Below, in pieces: positions 12,327 through 25,700 of a stretch of DNA of 64,000 nt. Location: NCBI RefSeq assembly GCF_963678635.1, contig NC_087062.1, positions 77,997,200-78,061,199 of the forward strand, given 5' to 3'. Numbering within the stretch: position 1 is the stretch's first letter; each line of letters starts with the position of its first letter. The DNA is from Symsagittifera roscoffensis. Its lineage: Eukaryota; Xenacoelomorpha; Acoela; Convolutidae. The notes beneath the pieces were generated by a model. It did no database searches and was not told the DNA's origin. It saw only the letters and a program-made list of their open reading frames with translations. The position numbers and the translations under genes are program-made.

Positions 12327-13269
12327 TCATTTCGGATGAGCAATGCCGAAATACTCGTCCAAACATTGGACAAATAATTCTGGTTTTCCTGGCAAAAAGG
12401 GTATCAACTTCAATTGATCCAGCGAACTAATGGCGGAAAGCAGAGTATCTGTAGTGCAACTAAGACAGTGTCCGTCACTCGCCAGCTGATTGGCTAATTC
12501 GGTCTGGTGATTGTGCATGAGTGAGTCATTTACAACTACGATTAGAGGTTTCTGCAGGTTGAGTACTTCCAGACAAGTGCCTGCGCCAGCGTGGGATATG
12601 ATCAGATCGGAAGATGCGATGTCTTCCAGCAGTGAGTCCTTGTAATCATAGCAATTAACTTCAACTAAACATCAAATTGAGGTTCAAGTACAGATTTGAA
12701 ACAAACGAAAAATAAAGATTTTAAATGAATATCTTAGTTGTGGAATGGTGTTGAAGTGGTTATAGGCTCAGCCTGACATTCAAAGGTCGGCGGCTCGAGA
12801 TCGAGACACCATGAACCGTGCTTTCTGCTTCAGGGTTGCGAAGAAATTTCAAAGCCATAACAACCAATGAATAGCCTTAATAAAGGGTCCGACAGCGGTT
12901 CTACCTAAAGAATGGTCCTTTCTCTCGTGGACGGAGAAAAAAATACTCACATGCAGCAGCAATTGTTCGAGCGTTAAAGATGAAGATATCTAAAGATATC
13001 TATTCTATCCAAGTGATGGGACTCTCACCAAACCCCGTTAATTCAGGAGTTAAGAAGAGCTTTAATAGGAACTAACTTTGGTGATGCTGTAGGACCTCCT
13101 CATCAAACTCAGGTGGCTTCCCTTTTCCGTATTGTACAGTTACAGTAGAGAAGCCTCTACTGCTTAGAATATTAAGGAGTTCTTTCTGATGTGTACATAA
13201 TGTTGAGATGAGTTTCTCGAAGAGAGTGGTTCCCACTGTTATCAACAACTTCTTTTGTTTTATCATCAA
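12327..13269 (-). CDS. ALG13: ALG13, UDP-GlcNAc transferase catalytic subunit, 2 exons
   Basis: ALG13 pairs with membrane-bound ALG14 on the cytosolic face of the ER and adds the second GlcNAc to the dolichol-linked precursor of N-glycans. Exon 1 (13269-13077) begins MMIKQKKLLITVGTTLFEKL, the N-terminal strand of the GT28 fold. It ends at A|GTTAGT. Exon 2 (12664-12327) carries VNCYDYKDSLLEDIASSD, the donor-binding loop ISHAGAGTCLEVL, then KPLIVVVNDSLMHNHQTELA and a C-terminal helix before the stop. The joined frame is 531 nt, or 176 residues, close to the short catalytic ALG13 form. The extra deubiquitinase and Tudor domains of long vertebrate ALG13 are absent. The start at 13269 gives the expected N-terminus, and an in-frame Met lies immediately after it. 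Complete and apparently intact. Confidence 0.92.
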
Positions 13270-15036
13270 TTGGAACTGAAGATAACATTATTGTTCAATT
13301 TAGAAACAAATTAAACACAGACACGCTTCGCACCACTTGCAATCTAATCAGGAAAACAGACAGTTAAAGAGTCAATGAACACAAGTATACAGAAAAAAAA
13401 ACGGACTTGTTTTTTTTGAAAAAATCTCAAATTTTAGTTCTAGAACTTTTTATGATTTGCACTTTTTCGACAAAACTAACCCAATTGGAGAAAAAGGGAT
13501 CAATGAGAAAAATTTTTATTTCGCTGGAATATCTGAAAATCAAATTTCACTTTCGAAACTAGTGTCGATTGAAATTATCAGGACAAAATGCATCAAACTT
13601 GAAATTGATTTCTCAAAATGGGCTTACATAAGGCGACAAACAATAAAGACAAAACTTGCTTTGAATTTCAGCAGAATTAATATGATGCAATTTGCTTAGC
13701 AAAATTCGGATCCACAGTTTTACCCTAAAAATGAAGCATTTTTGGCTTTTTTATTCAATCAAAAAATAAGCCAAAACTACCCGTTCGATTACTTAAATAA
13801 GTATATCAAAGTGAGCCTCTCGCGTAGCCCAACAAGCTTCAAGGTATAACCTACTAAACATTGTATTAACTAATTTATTTTTTGTTTGATAGACAAAAAA
13901 GTCTTTTTACCACATGAAACACCAATTTTATTAGTTAAAAAAACTATTTTTATCTTTGCGCAAAATTTTGAAAAATACACCTTTTCAAAAGTTTGTTCGG
14001 CTACGTGAGAGGCTCACTTTGATCTACTCATTTTTGATTCCTTAAAAAAGCCAAAATTATCAATTTTTGGGTAACATTTTGGACTCGTAGTTCGCAAAAC
14101 AAATTGCACCATATTAATTCTGTTGGAATTTCAAAGCAAGTTTTGTCATCTTCATTTTTCACCTAATGTCAACCCGAACAGAGAAAAACGCATTTTAAAT
14201 TTAATGTTTGATGGGTTTTGTCTGAATAGTTCAAATCATCACTGTAGAAGTCGATCAAGTTTTTCGTGACCTGAACCATTTGCTGTTCGATGGTGGAGTT
14301 TGTCTTCCTTTAAACAAAGGAAATGAGCTGAACCTAAGAAATCAAAAGTCAAACCGGGAAAAAACAAATTTGAGCCTGAACAAAAGTTAACTTTTCCTGT
14401 ATAAAAAAAAACGAAAAAAATAATCGCGATCTATATTAGCGTCTGAACTACATTCATCAGCTCTTTAAAAAAGTTCGGAACTGCCGAAAAAACTAGCTTA
14501 ATCAAAATGATTAAATCTAGTTTAAAAAACATGCCAAAACCAAAGGATGTCAAACTAGCATCAGAAGACACCTTACCAAAAGGTAAAACAACCCGAAAGT
14601 ACCTGAGCAGAAACCTTTTCAGCAAAAAAAAACAGAAAAACTAATAAAAATGTTCCATTCCCCCTCTAACTACAATTTCCAACAGCAAAAACATGTGCCA
14701 GATCCAATCCCAGGACTTTCGCGATCCCGGTACCTTCAGACCAAATGTGCCGGAGACGCAAAGAAATTTGAATTTATTATCAACTGAACATAAACATACA
14801 ATTTCTAATTTTGACCATTCTGTGAACAAAGTTATTTAAGGAAAAAAGTATAGTTCCCGAATACAAGTACGCTCGCTCTCGCAAATGAATGACCACTTTA
14901 AACCATTTAAAACAAAAAAAATAGAAGACCAAAATGAAAGTCTTCACTTCATTCATTGACAATTATCAAGAGTTGCTGATGTAAACTAAATCAGAAACTG
15001 ACTTGGGTCGAAGCTTCGAAAACAACCAGCATATAT
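13270..15036. other. intergenic, repeat-derived
   Basis: Two halves of family C are visible (about 13437-13570 and 14240-14410). Two further pieces (13720-13830 and 13990-14110) appear to be partly inverted relative to each other: both contain 'gtgagcctctc' or its complement and the word 'gatccacag/aaattgcacc'. No exon recognised. Confidence 0.5.
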
Positions 15037-16490
15037 ATTATTATTATTATTATTATTATAGATTTAGCAACAGAGTTGCAAGGGGTTTTCCCCTAAGTAA
15101 GTCGATTGGAAATGAGTCTACAGTTGTTCCGGGTACAATCACAGTAGAGTTTCCAGGTACATGAGTTGTCAGGATTGAAATATTGGTCAAAGTAGCGCCA
15201 CATCCATTTGAGACAGCGACTCTTAAACCCGTCACTGTTGAAGACGTCAATGATAGGCGGTGCTAGAGAAATTAAGCGTGCAGTTCTGAACCAGAAGTTG
15301 AGTTCACATTGTCTTCTCCTTGGCCGAGTCACCTGGAACGAAGCGGACCGACAGCTTCTGGTAGACAATGGTGATATTACATCAGAAAAATCATAATCAT
15401 AACGACCAGTTAAAATTTTGTTGTAAAGCAGTAAATCATTAAGCTGAATAAAGAAAGGCAAAGGTAAGATATTAAGAAATTTCAAAGCGTCTTTGTAATT
15501 CATGCCTGGTGTTATCCATCGGCATACCTTTCTTTGAAAGCCTTCAATTCGCTTCATTCCTGTAACGTTACGACCGAATGCACTCGAGCTATAAAGCAGC
15601 TTGGGAAGAATCATACTCTTGTAGATGTTCAGCTTACTGAATACCGGCAAGAAAGGTGAGCTACGTTTCACCATTTGGAAAACTCGCATGGCACTATTAA
15701 TTATAGTAGTAATGTGGAGTGTCCAGTCGAGGTTACTTGTTATGACTAACCCCAAATCTTTATGTACAAGAGCAGGAGGAATAACATTATCATCAAAATA
15801 AATACCACTATAGGAGCCAATGAACAATAAATGAGAGCATTTCTGTAAATTAAAAGGGATTTTCTTCTGTATACTCCAGTCGAAGACAGAGTTCAGATCA
15901 CTTTGGAATGCTTCAGGGGAGCGGTCGAAACTTATAAACTTTGCGTCATCTGCACAAAGCAAGGAATATGAAAAGGAACACGAGCTCGGAAGGTCGTTAA
16001 TGAAAACGAGAAAAAGGAGTGCTGATAAAAGTGCTCCTTGTGGTACTCCACTGGATATCAAAATCCCCTTTGAAAGCGAATTCCCAACCTTGACAACTTG
16101 AGTGCGGTTAGAAAGATATGACTGTAGCAAAGACAATAACTTTCCTCTAATACCTGTTGAATACAGTTTGCGTAGTAGGATTCCATGGTCTACACGATCG
16201 AAGGCCTTTTCAAAATCAGTGTAAATAACGTTTACAGGTTGACCGTTGTTGACAAATTTGTAAACGGTGTCCAGATAAATTATCAATTGTATGGTAGGTG
16301 ACCTATTTTTCCGAAAACCAAACTGTGCGTCATGAAACCAGCCGCTGTAGTGATTATACAAATCAATAAAGATACAACGCTCAAATATTTTTGAACAAAT
16401 CGGTAACAGTGATACCGGCCGATAATTTTTGACATCTGCCTTGCTACCTTTTTTATATATTGGGATTACATGCGCTAATTTCCACGTGTG
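15037..16490 (-). mobile_element. 5'-truncated non-LTR retrotransposon (LINE)
   Basis: On the minus strand the frame runs from about 16490 to the stop at 15093. It encodes most of a LINE-type reverse transcriptase. It opens with the finger motif IPIYKKGSKADVKNYRPVSL. Then come QFGFRKNRS, IYTDFEKAFDRVDH (first catalytic Asp), GVPQGALLSALLF and the active site LLCADDAKFI. A thumb region follows and the frame ends ...SNRLT. No endonuclease or first ORF is present; the sequence breaks off abruptly near 16490, as expected for incomplete reverse transcription. The 3' end is followed by a TAA-type repeat tail (ATTATTATTATT on the plus strand, 15037-15060), seen in I/Jockey-like and related clades. 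The RT frame has no stop, so the insertion may be fairly young. Confidence 0.88.
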
Positions 16491-16700
16491 CTATATGATA
16501 GCTTAAGGCCCTATATGATAGCTTAAATTAGATTTTACTCCATTTTTAACCAATATGCCAATTTAAGTATTGACCTCGATTTAAAAACATCATTCACCTG
16601 AATCAAATCAGGTTTCTGAACGTTTGAAATCAAAAGTTTAGTATCAAAACATCTCATAATTTAAAAGTTACAATTTTAAATGATGCAATAATTTATAGAC

Positions 16701-19700
16701 TCAGTTCGCTAAAAAGTGTGAAACATTAAAAACGTAATAAAATTGGTATATGTACATCACTATACAGTAGAACTCGATGACATTCGACAAAACGGCAAAT
16801 ATTCCGTAATTTGAGAATAAGTCCAAGCACTTATGACATTGCCACATAAGCATTGCCAGTGCTATGAAATATAGAAATCTACAAGTTAGCACACGTATTA
16901 GGCTAGTTTTGCTTCCTAGGGAGCCCTTGTATGATTTGTTTCTGTCCAGAATTGAAGAGATGATGAGAACGAGCGGAATGTCCAGGAAGATTAAATGCAG
17001 GAATCCAAAGGAGTAGTTTAGTCCAGACGGGATGAAAGTTCCATCCAAGAAGAGAATTCCATTAACAAATACAAGCGCATACCTGTTTGAAAGAAGAGCT
17101 CCGAAAAACCACGGCCCTAAACACAGTTTCAGCTTTCTAAATCAGGTAATTAGTGAATATCATTTATAAGAAAGAATTCAAACAGAGGCGAAGCTAAGCT
17201 TTGCGCCACAAGCAATTTTACAATAATATATAAAAAAAAATTACTGCTATATCAGGCCAAAGCCCTGAATGCTCAGACTGCCCTATATTATGTCTCCAAT
17301 AGTTTTTGGTTAAAAAAATATGTCAAATACTGTGTTAAAATTTGAGCAACATAAGGAATAACATAAGAGTAACATAAGGAGTAATATCTATTCCTCATTT
17401 TCTTCGAAAAACAGAAACATGGCCAGCAGACAGTTGGGAAAGAGCCAATGAATGCAAAACATAGAAAAACCCTTCCTCGTTCTTTGGAAAGATCTCAACT
17501 TTCGAATTGCAAAGAAAAAAAATAGACGAACTTAAAGCTCTTTGAATTTCTAGAACAATTTATGATTAAAACTTTTTTGCTAAAATTAATCCAATTAGAG
17601 AAAACTGGATCAGTGAGTAATTTTTTCATTTCGATGAGAAATCTTGAAAATTAAATTCCACTTTCGAAACTAGAAGTCGATCAAGTTCTTCGTGACCTTT
17701 CCACTTTTGCGTTTCGATAATGGAGTTTGAGCTGAACTTACACTCCCAAAAAGATGTTTTCAAGAGCTGAATCACGAGTTTGTGGAGCTTTTGACGATAT
17801 TCAACCGCAGTTTGAGATAGCTATACCAATTGTGCTAGAAACATTAGCTGGGGATGCTTACAGAAGACTATAAGATGAAACGCAGCATGGACTTGTTCCG
17901 CGAGAGAGAGAGAGAGAGAGCTTCCTGGATACTCCGAATTAAAAATTTGGTCATCGTATGGTTGCGAATTGTGTTACCTCGGTCAACCCAAACAGATAAA
18001 TGGCTGACTTTATGTCCGATAGAGATGTTAAGTTCAACCTCACCTTGTCTTTTTTTCGGCAAATGAATCTGAATTGAACTTTCAAAGAAATCAGAAGTCA
18101 AACCGCGAAAAAAATGAGCACGAACAACGATGAAGACTTTTCCCTGAAAAAGGAAAACAACACTCCAGACGAGATTTGTACGCCCTTCAGCTGAAATGTT
18201 TGTAAGCCCTTCTGATGATGGGATTACAGCTCACGCTTATTTCAGTCTGAAATACGTATTTGAATCTTGAAATACTGATTTGAACCACTTCTGATTTGAA
18301 TTTTGAGAAATTACTTGAATATATCACACTATTCTTCGTTGAAATAAAAAAATGACATGGCCTAAATTAATGACAGTAGCGTGCCGAGGAGGGAATAATT
18401 CAATTAACGAAAATCAATTTTGGCTGACAAATCTAAAAAACTTTGGAAAGGATCCTTTGGCTCCAACAGAACTAAAATTGAAGGGGGAGCGGGCGCCGAA
18501 GGACGCACGCAACTTGTTAGTCAATTTTTTTAAAAAAGTGCTCAAGAGGCCATTTTAAATTTTTTTCCAAGATTTAGGTGCGGCGCAGAAAATTGTTCAA
18601 ACCTCCAACCCCCAATAGAAAAATTGCGACACTCGCCATATCACTGAAGAAAACATTTGTAAACTTGGCACGAATTTTTCTCAAAAACTTTAACTTGGTT
18701 AAATGCCTTACCGTATGCAATCCAAAGTTGATAGAGAACAAATGGCTTGAAGAGATTGTTGCACGATGCATAGACTGCTAAGCTGTGGAGTAAAGGACCG
18801 AAAACTGGAGCACTGAACACATGCATCCCTAAAACACAGACATGAACAGTTAGACTAACAAATTATCTTATTTCTAAACAGACATGCGCATTGGCACTCC
18901 GCAGCAAATGCGTAGGGATACAAAAACAAAATTTGCCAAAATATTATAAATTGCGAAGTAATTAAGGAGCAATCACATTTTTTTCCGGAATTACACAGAA
19001 GTTTTTAAAAATTCATTCATTAGTCATTCAAGTAGCGAAACTTCTGATAATTGTTCAAAAGTAATTCTAAAACCAAAAAATACAGCAAATTGTTCTACAG
19101 AGGCGAAGCTTCCCTTCGCAAACACTAGCCAGAACACGACAAAAAAGCAGCCCTAGAAAGTGCAACAAGAAAAAATAGAAATAAGCCTCGAATTAGCAAA
19201 AAATTCGGCTTGGTCTAGGATTCGATCTGCGACCTACTGCAATCAAGAGATTTTGAGTCTCACGCACTAGCCACTTATACTTAACCACCGATAAACACTA
19301 ATCGCGAATAAAGCAGCAACATATGCGAATAAAGTGCCAATGCCATTCAGCAAAAATCGCACCAAACAAAAATAGACGAAATTTTGCAAGTAATCATGTG
19401 GAGTACAACAACCTGAAGGGATCTACACTAAATTTGCATGTAACAAATCGCAGAGCACTAAGCCACTTTTTTTAAAATAATTTATGCATTTCAGAAAAAT
19501 TCTTCTAAAAATTGCGAAATATATTGAGGTAGAAATGTTCTGAAATCTATTTTCTTATTATGCCATGTTGTTTGAAACAAACAGCTTTTTTCGGTTCATT
19601 TGATGAATTAAAAATGCATCAACTGTGTTAAATTATTACTATTCGAATGTCAAAACACGTGCTATCAAAAAGCTGTAAAGGTGCCCCATATAAATTAGCA

Positions 19701-22700
19701 TTTTCCGGACACGTGACAAAATGTATCGGCAAACAGACCTACATGACAAAGATAGAAACTACCATCAAAATTTTTGCTGTTCCAAAACCACTGACTGATA
19801 AAACGGAAAAATGGCGTATGACAAGAGGAATATATGAAGTTTCTTCAAGCTCCTATCATTTTATCAGGGTTGTAACGATTCATCAGATTAAAACAAGCAT
19901 AAAAAACGGAATGAAGGAATCTTTTTATTGGGATAACTTTTTGGGGGTAGTGATTGCTCAGGAAAAAAAATCGGATAGTTTTCGCTTCGAAACAAACGAA
20001 AATTTTCGATCAGCCATTTTTGCTAAATTTAACCTTACAGCCACTGTAAAAACAACTCTAGAAGGAAAATTGAAGCAATATGTAATTAACAGAGAAAAAA
20101 CTGTCTACTGAACCTTCCATGTAATAATTAGCGACATAACAAACTGAAGGCATCTGCACTTACTTGCATGCAACAAATTGGAAAGCATAAAGCCACATTA
20201 TGTAGAAATTATATGGTGACATATTAAGTTAAAAAATTTCTGAAATCGAGCTTTTATTTTTGTTATGCTGTTTGAAGCGAATAAGTTTTTTTTTTCAGTT
20301 CATTTGATGAATTAAAAATCCATCAACTGCATTAACTTATTACTAATCGAATGACAAAGCACATGCTATCAAAAAACCGTAAAGGTGCCACCAAAAGAGG
20401 CACAAATATTTGTGACTTAGTTTGAAAAAAAAAGACTTATAGTATGTAAAAATAAATCAACAAATCTTTTTAATTAGTGTAATGTGAGGAACTATATATG
20501 CAGGCGTTTATTAAAGAAATGTTTTTTAGGCCGAAGAGGTCGGTTGAGGAACAATAAATGCAAGCTCTATTAGTTACCCAATGTTTTCAAAGCTAGAATT
20601 TGGTAGGGGAAATATAGCTTAAAAGAAATCAAAAGTCCAACAGCGAAAAATCAAAGTTGAGCGTGAACAAATTTCAAGCATTTTTCAATTACAAAAACAA
20701 ACAAAAAATCCCCAAGGCCTATATAAGAGTACTCAATGCCTTCATGACTCTTAAACAACTGAAAAAATTCAAATGGCACTCAAAATTTAAGATTCAAGAA
20801 CAATATTTAAGATCAACATCTAAGATATTTTCTTCAGAAAAACCAACTCCACAACCTCGTTTCGTTCATTAACATTTAATACTTCGAACGGTTTTTAAGG
20901 GATCAATCTTGTTCAAAGTTATTTAAAACTGAAAACCGTACAGTTCAAGGAACTTTTTGCACTATTTAAAAAAAGTTTCAAGTAATATTCAAGAAACAAT
21001 TCAATTCATTGGTTATTGAGATATAAAACTCTATCCTCTTGTAATCGGCAAAAACAGGATTTTCAATTAGATTCTTCATACTTTCGTTCAAAAACCATTT
21101 ACACAGCTGTGATTCGTTTAACCCGATAGATTAACCCAATTTCAATAGCTGACCAGTCAGAAAGCTAGTTTTTGATTCAAAAAAAATATTTCTAACATCA
21201 GCAGCGTGTATAGTCGGCGAAGCGTAGAATAAAAACCCCGCGTTGACACTGCATTGACATTGATTAAACCCCCCACATTGGCATTGAATTAACCCCCCGT
21301 AATTCAGCACAATTAATTTCGACTCACTTCTTAACATCGTCGCCTTCACTTTGAGCAGAAACATCATCACAAGCATCAAGTTATGCACAGTCCAGAAGAG
21401 GACTTTGGAGGCTTTAGTGAGGTCGGCTGCAATGATGAAAGAAGCGACCAGGGGCAGTTTAGTCACTGACCCATCTAGAGAAAAAGGTTGTTCCAGCACC
21501 GTTTGAGCGCCGGTAGAATCCTGAAAAGATGTCAGGTGAGCTCTTCCCTGTCGTAATACATTTATCCTGTCTACTCAGACTAAAATTACTAATATTGTCC
21601 AATTTTTAAACTTGTTACCAACATTATGAAATATTTTTATGTTTTTTTTGAAGACCTGCTAAATTGAACGGCTCCAAAAGCAATGTTTTCTATACTGAGA
21701 TTGGGGTACTCTTTGGAGGATTTTGAGCAAAATCAACCGGCACATCTCACTCCCAAAGTAGTTTATTTGATCCTAACGCGCTTTTAGAAAAAAAAATAGT
21801 GCCAAATTATGGCCGAAAATGAGACATGAAATTGTTCTGGGAAAAATTCCTTGGTTGGCGAGGAGTTGAGGTACTAAAAGGGGACGTGTCCTCCTCCTAA
21901 ATCTAACCCCATTTCAAATAATCACCTTGACTGAGACTCGGATATAGAAAATTCCCACAGCAAATTGAGTGGGATGCCACTCTGCAACGTAAAGTGGCCC
22001 TTCGGAATGAACTGCAGCAGACTCCCACAAAGTTCCACCACTGTCCGGGGCTCTTACGGAGACTAACACTTGGCTGATTGGATTTGGCGAGAACACAAGC
22101 GTCCTGAAACTACGTATGTCTAATTTTCATGCATATAAACAGTCGTGATATAAAAAACTAAAATCCTATATTTATTTCATATCATTTGATATACACAAAA
22201 ACGATATAAATATTTTATCGATAATGAAGCTAATTTGTGAGCTCGCGAAAGATGGTTTAGCTTATATCACAGTTGTGATACTCTAACTAACTTAGCTGAT
22301 GTTAGCAGTATTGGTCAGAGCTAGACATACGAGGGGGGATGGTTGATGACACATGTATGTAATAAGATGGGGTATCGACTATTCGGTCATCACCTTATGT
22401 ATAAACAGAGGGAATCCTATTCCCTATCTTAATACAAAGGGTGATGACCGGTTAGTCTATAATCTATTTTTAATACATGAGGGTATTCCCCATGTTGATA
22501 AGATATCTACTACTGATGTTGATAAGATATCATAGGAGAATACTATGAGTATACCGGGAACTATTCAACGTTCAAAAATGGCAAATCTGACCATTTGCTG
22601 AAATTTAAGAAAAAACATAGACAAAAGACTGTGAATCTTATTGAAAAAAGCCTCAACTCCCGCAAACTTTAAAGCAGAATATGGCCTTGAAGCTTTTTGA

Positions 22701-25700
22701 ATTAAAAAACGATATTGTTTTGATAATTAACCCAATTTGAGATAAGTTCATTTTTTTCTGCTGATAAATCTCAAAATTGAAATCCACTTTCAATCCACTC
22801 AGGTTCTTAGCGCCCTTTGCACTTTTTTCATTGGATACTAAATTCTAACATCAAACTGCATAACCTTAGGGTTGATTATAAAACAAAAAATTCTATGATT
22901 GACTTAGTTTGAAAAACAAAAACCAAATGTCTTAATAGTCTCCATCAATATGTAAACTCTATTCCTCTGCGGATTATTGTTCCGAATTCTTGTTAATTTT
23001 TTTCCCTGGTTTTGTAGGTTGTTTTTTATTACTACTTCTCTCAATTCATACAGCTAAAACATAGCCGATTGAAGATTGGAATAGAGTAATAAACGCAAGT
23101 AACCATAAAAAACACACTTTGTTCAAAAAATTTATGATTCTAAAGTTTCTAGAACAATTTATGATTGGCGCTTTTTGGATAAAATTAACCCAACTAGAGA
23201 AAACTGGATCAATATGTAAAGTTTTCATTCCGCTGGCTGGAAATCTAAATATTAAATTCCACTTTTAAAACTAGAATCCGTTCCCGTTTTTTTCGCGCAA
23301 TTTCCACGTTTGTAATTTGAGCGTTTGTTCTTCTTTTGTTCTTTATTTTCCTTTGATCGTTCCGATAAAATTTTAATATGTTTAAATACTTGTCTCTGGA
23401 ATCCAGGAACATACAGACACAAAATTGAGCGCCTATCCAGTGCACAGTTTGGCCTCATAATGCAATTTTTGAGATATCTGATAGCTTGCCTAATATGGGT
23501 TGCGTGATTCATTCTGCCAAGTGGTTCTTTGTCCCTAATTGTGTATTCTGCATGTTTGGGACAAGTTATGACCACCACTGGCCACCTGTTGAAGGACACA
23601 TCTGTGAATGATATCATGTCATGGTCCACCGCCATCACACGGAACCTGCGGTTGGTTTGGAAGTCGCCAAGTTCTAGTTCCAACAGGGAGGAGTCTCTGA
23701 GATGATGGTAGCCGTAAAGATGTTGGGTTCCTTTCGAGTTCAACAACGCGTGCAAGTGGCCACAGAGGTAAACTGCTCCGTATCTATAGAATTTGAGAAA
23801 AAATACCACTTTAATTGTTTTGACAAAAACTGACCAAACAAAAACATGAAGTCACGACGAACAACACCATTCTAGAACTCAGCTTCAATGAATTTTAATA
23901 CTAACGAAACCCGCCACTTTGCTGCTACTTTATTTCCATATTATCTGGTTGTATTTTTTAAAATTACATTCGTTAGCAATCGATGGGAAAACAGCCAACA
24001 ATTAGCTTGAAAAACTTACATGAACTTCAAATGGGAAAAAGAATGATTTTTATTTTTTTTTAACTTTCGGGTTCAATTGAAAAATTTATATCACCTTACA
24101 GTTAAAGATCTTTGAATTTGAACTTCAAGCTCAAAAAAAAAACTTTTTTTCAATCTGCGTTCACTTCTAAAATGAAACAAGCCCAGCTTGAGGCGACTGG
24201 GAGACAATATTTGATTTATTCTAAAAAACTCGATTTGAAAAGCAACCAAAAAAATTCAAAAGTCAAACCACCATAATGATCAAGTTAACACCTTTACGTT
24301 CTGAATAGACCAGGGTAGGATCTTCCAACTCAATATTTAATTAGATAAAACTTCCTCAGACCACGAGATGGTTGATTGTCGGCGCGCTCCAAAACAACTC
24401 GAAAAAACTTTATCTTGCCTAAAATTTTCGGCGCTTCAAGAAAATTTCCAAGAAAAAAAAACAGGCCAAAAATGCCATTTTTGGAGGGTCTTTCGAAAGT
24501 CTTGATAAACAGTTAAGTTTTTTGGCTCGCGCTCTTTTCTCAAATTTACTATTAATTGGCGCCTTTTGAAATGTTTCAGGGTTCGTAGGCGATAAGTAGA
24601 TCTTGTGAATTGGTACCAAAGGTGATCGACGCTCACAAAACAAATGGCAAAGACTTACACGAATTGGGTAGCACTACGAAACAAACTAGCGATCTGATTG
24701 AAATTTCCGTATAATTTTCATATAGAGTTTTCAAAAAAGTTTTCAGTGATATGTTACAATAGGTGGTAATTTTGAGCATGTATTAAATTTCAGAACTATT
24801 ATGAATCATAAAGTCATTTCATTTTCAATCAATTGTTCTACTACTAAGATTGTTTTTGTAAATACATAAATCTGCCAAATGAAATGCTATGCATAAACTC
24901 AAAATTTACACTTCTTACGCCAAAAAATTTGGTTTTTGAACTAAATCATAAATAATGTGCGAAGTATAACAAAAATCGATCCAGCTATTGAAATTGAACC
25001 TACCACCTATTGTAATAAATCACCGAGTTTTCATTTAGGATAGGAGGTTCGGTATCAGACATTAATTTTGTTAATTAAAAAGGCAATTCAATTACATTTT
25101 TAATTTTGACACAGAGGCGAAGCTGCGCGTTGCAAACACAAGCAAGAAAATGACAAAAACTGATGTAAAAAAAGAAATTAAAAAAATAAAAGCCTTGAAA
25201 ATTAAAAATTCGGCTGTGGCGGATTCGAAAATACGACCGAGAGACTAGAAGCTGCATATCCTAGCATATGTGCCATCTAATAAACTGCACGTAACAAATT
25301 TAACAATGAGCCAAAGTAAAAGTAAAATTTATGCATTTCGAAAATTAGCCCTAATTAGGATATAAACAGCAAAAACACCAGACAGCTGCGAAACTGTTCA
25401 TGACTTTTTTATAATTTCAAATTTCATAAAAAATTGTTAGTTTCAAAACTTCAGTTGCCACTTGAAAAAAACAGCCAGTTGAAAAAGAGTCAATGACCGC
25501 AAAACTGACTAGTATTTTCAGCAAAATTTCAGTATTTCAAAGAAAAAAAAGATCGCTTTCAAAATCTTTGAATTTCTAGAACAGTTTATGATTGACATTT
25601 TTTTGATTAGGATATCCCAATTTAAGACACAGAGACGAAGCTCCATTTCGCATACACAAGCAAAAATATGACTGATAACGCTACTCGGAAAAACTGAATG

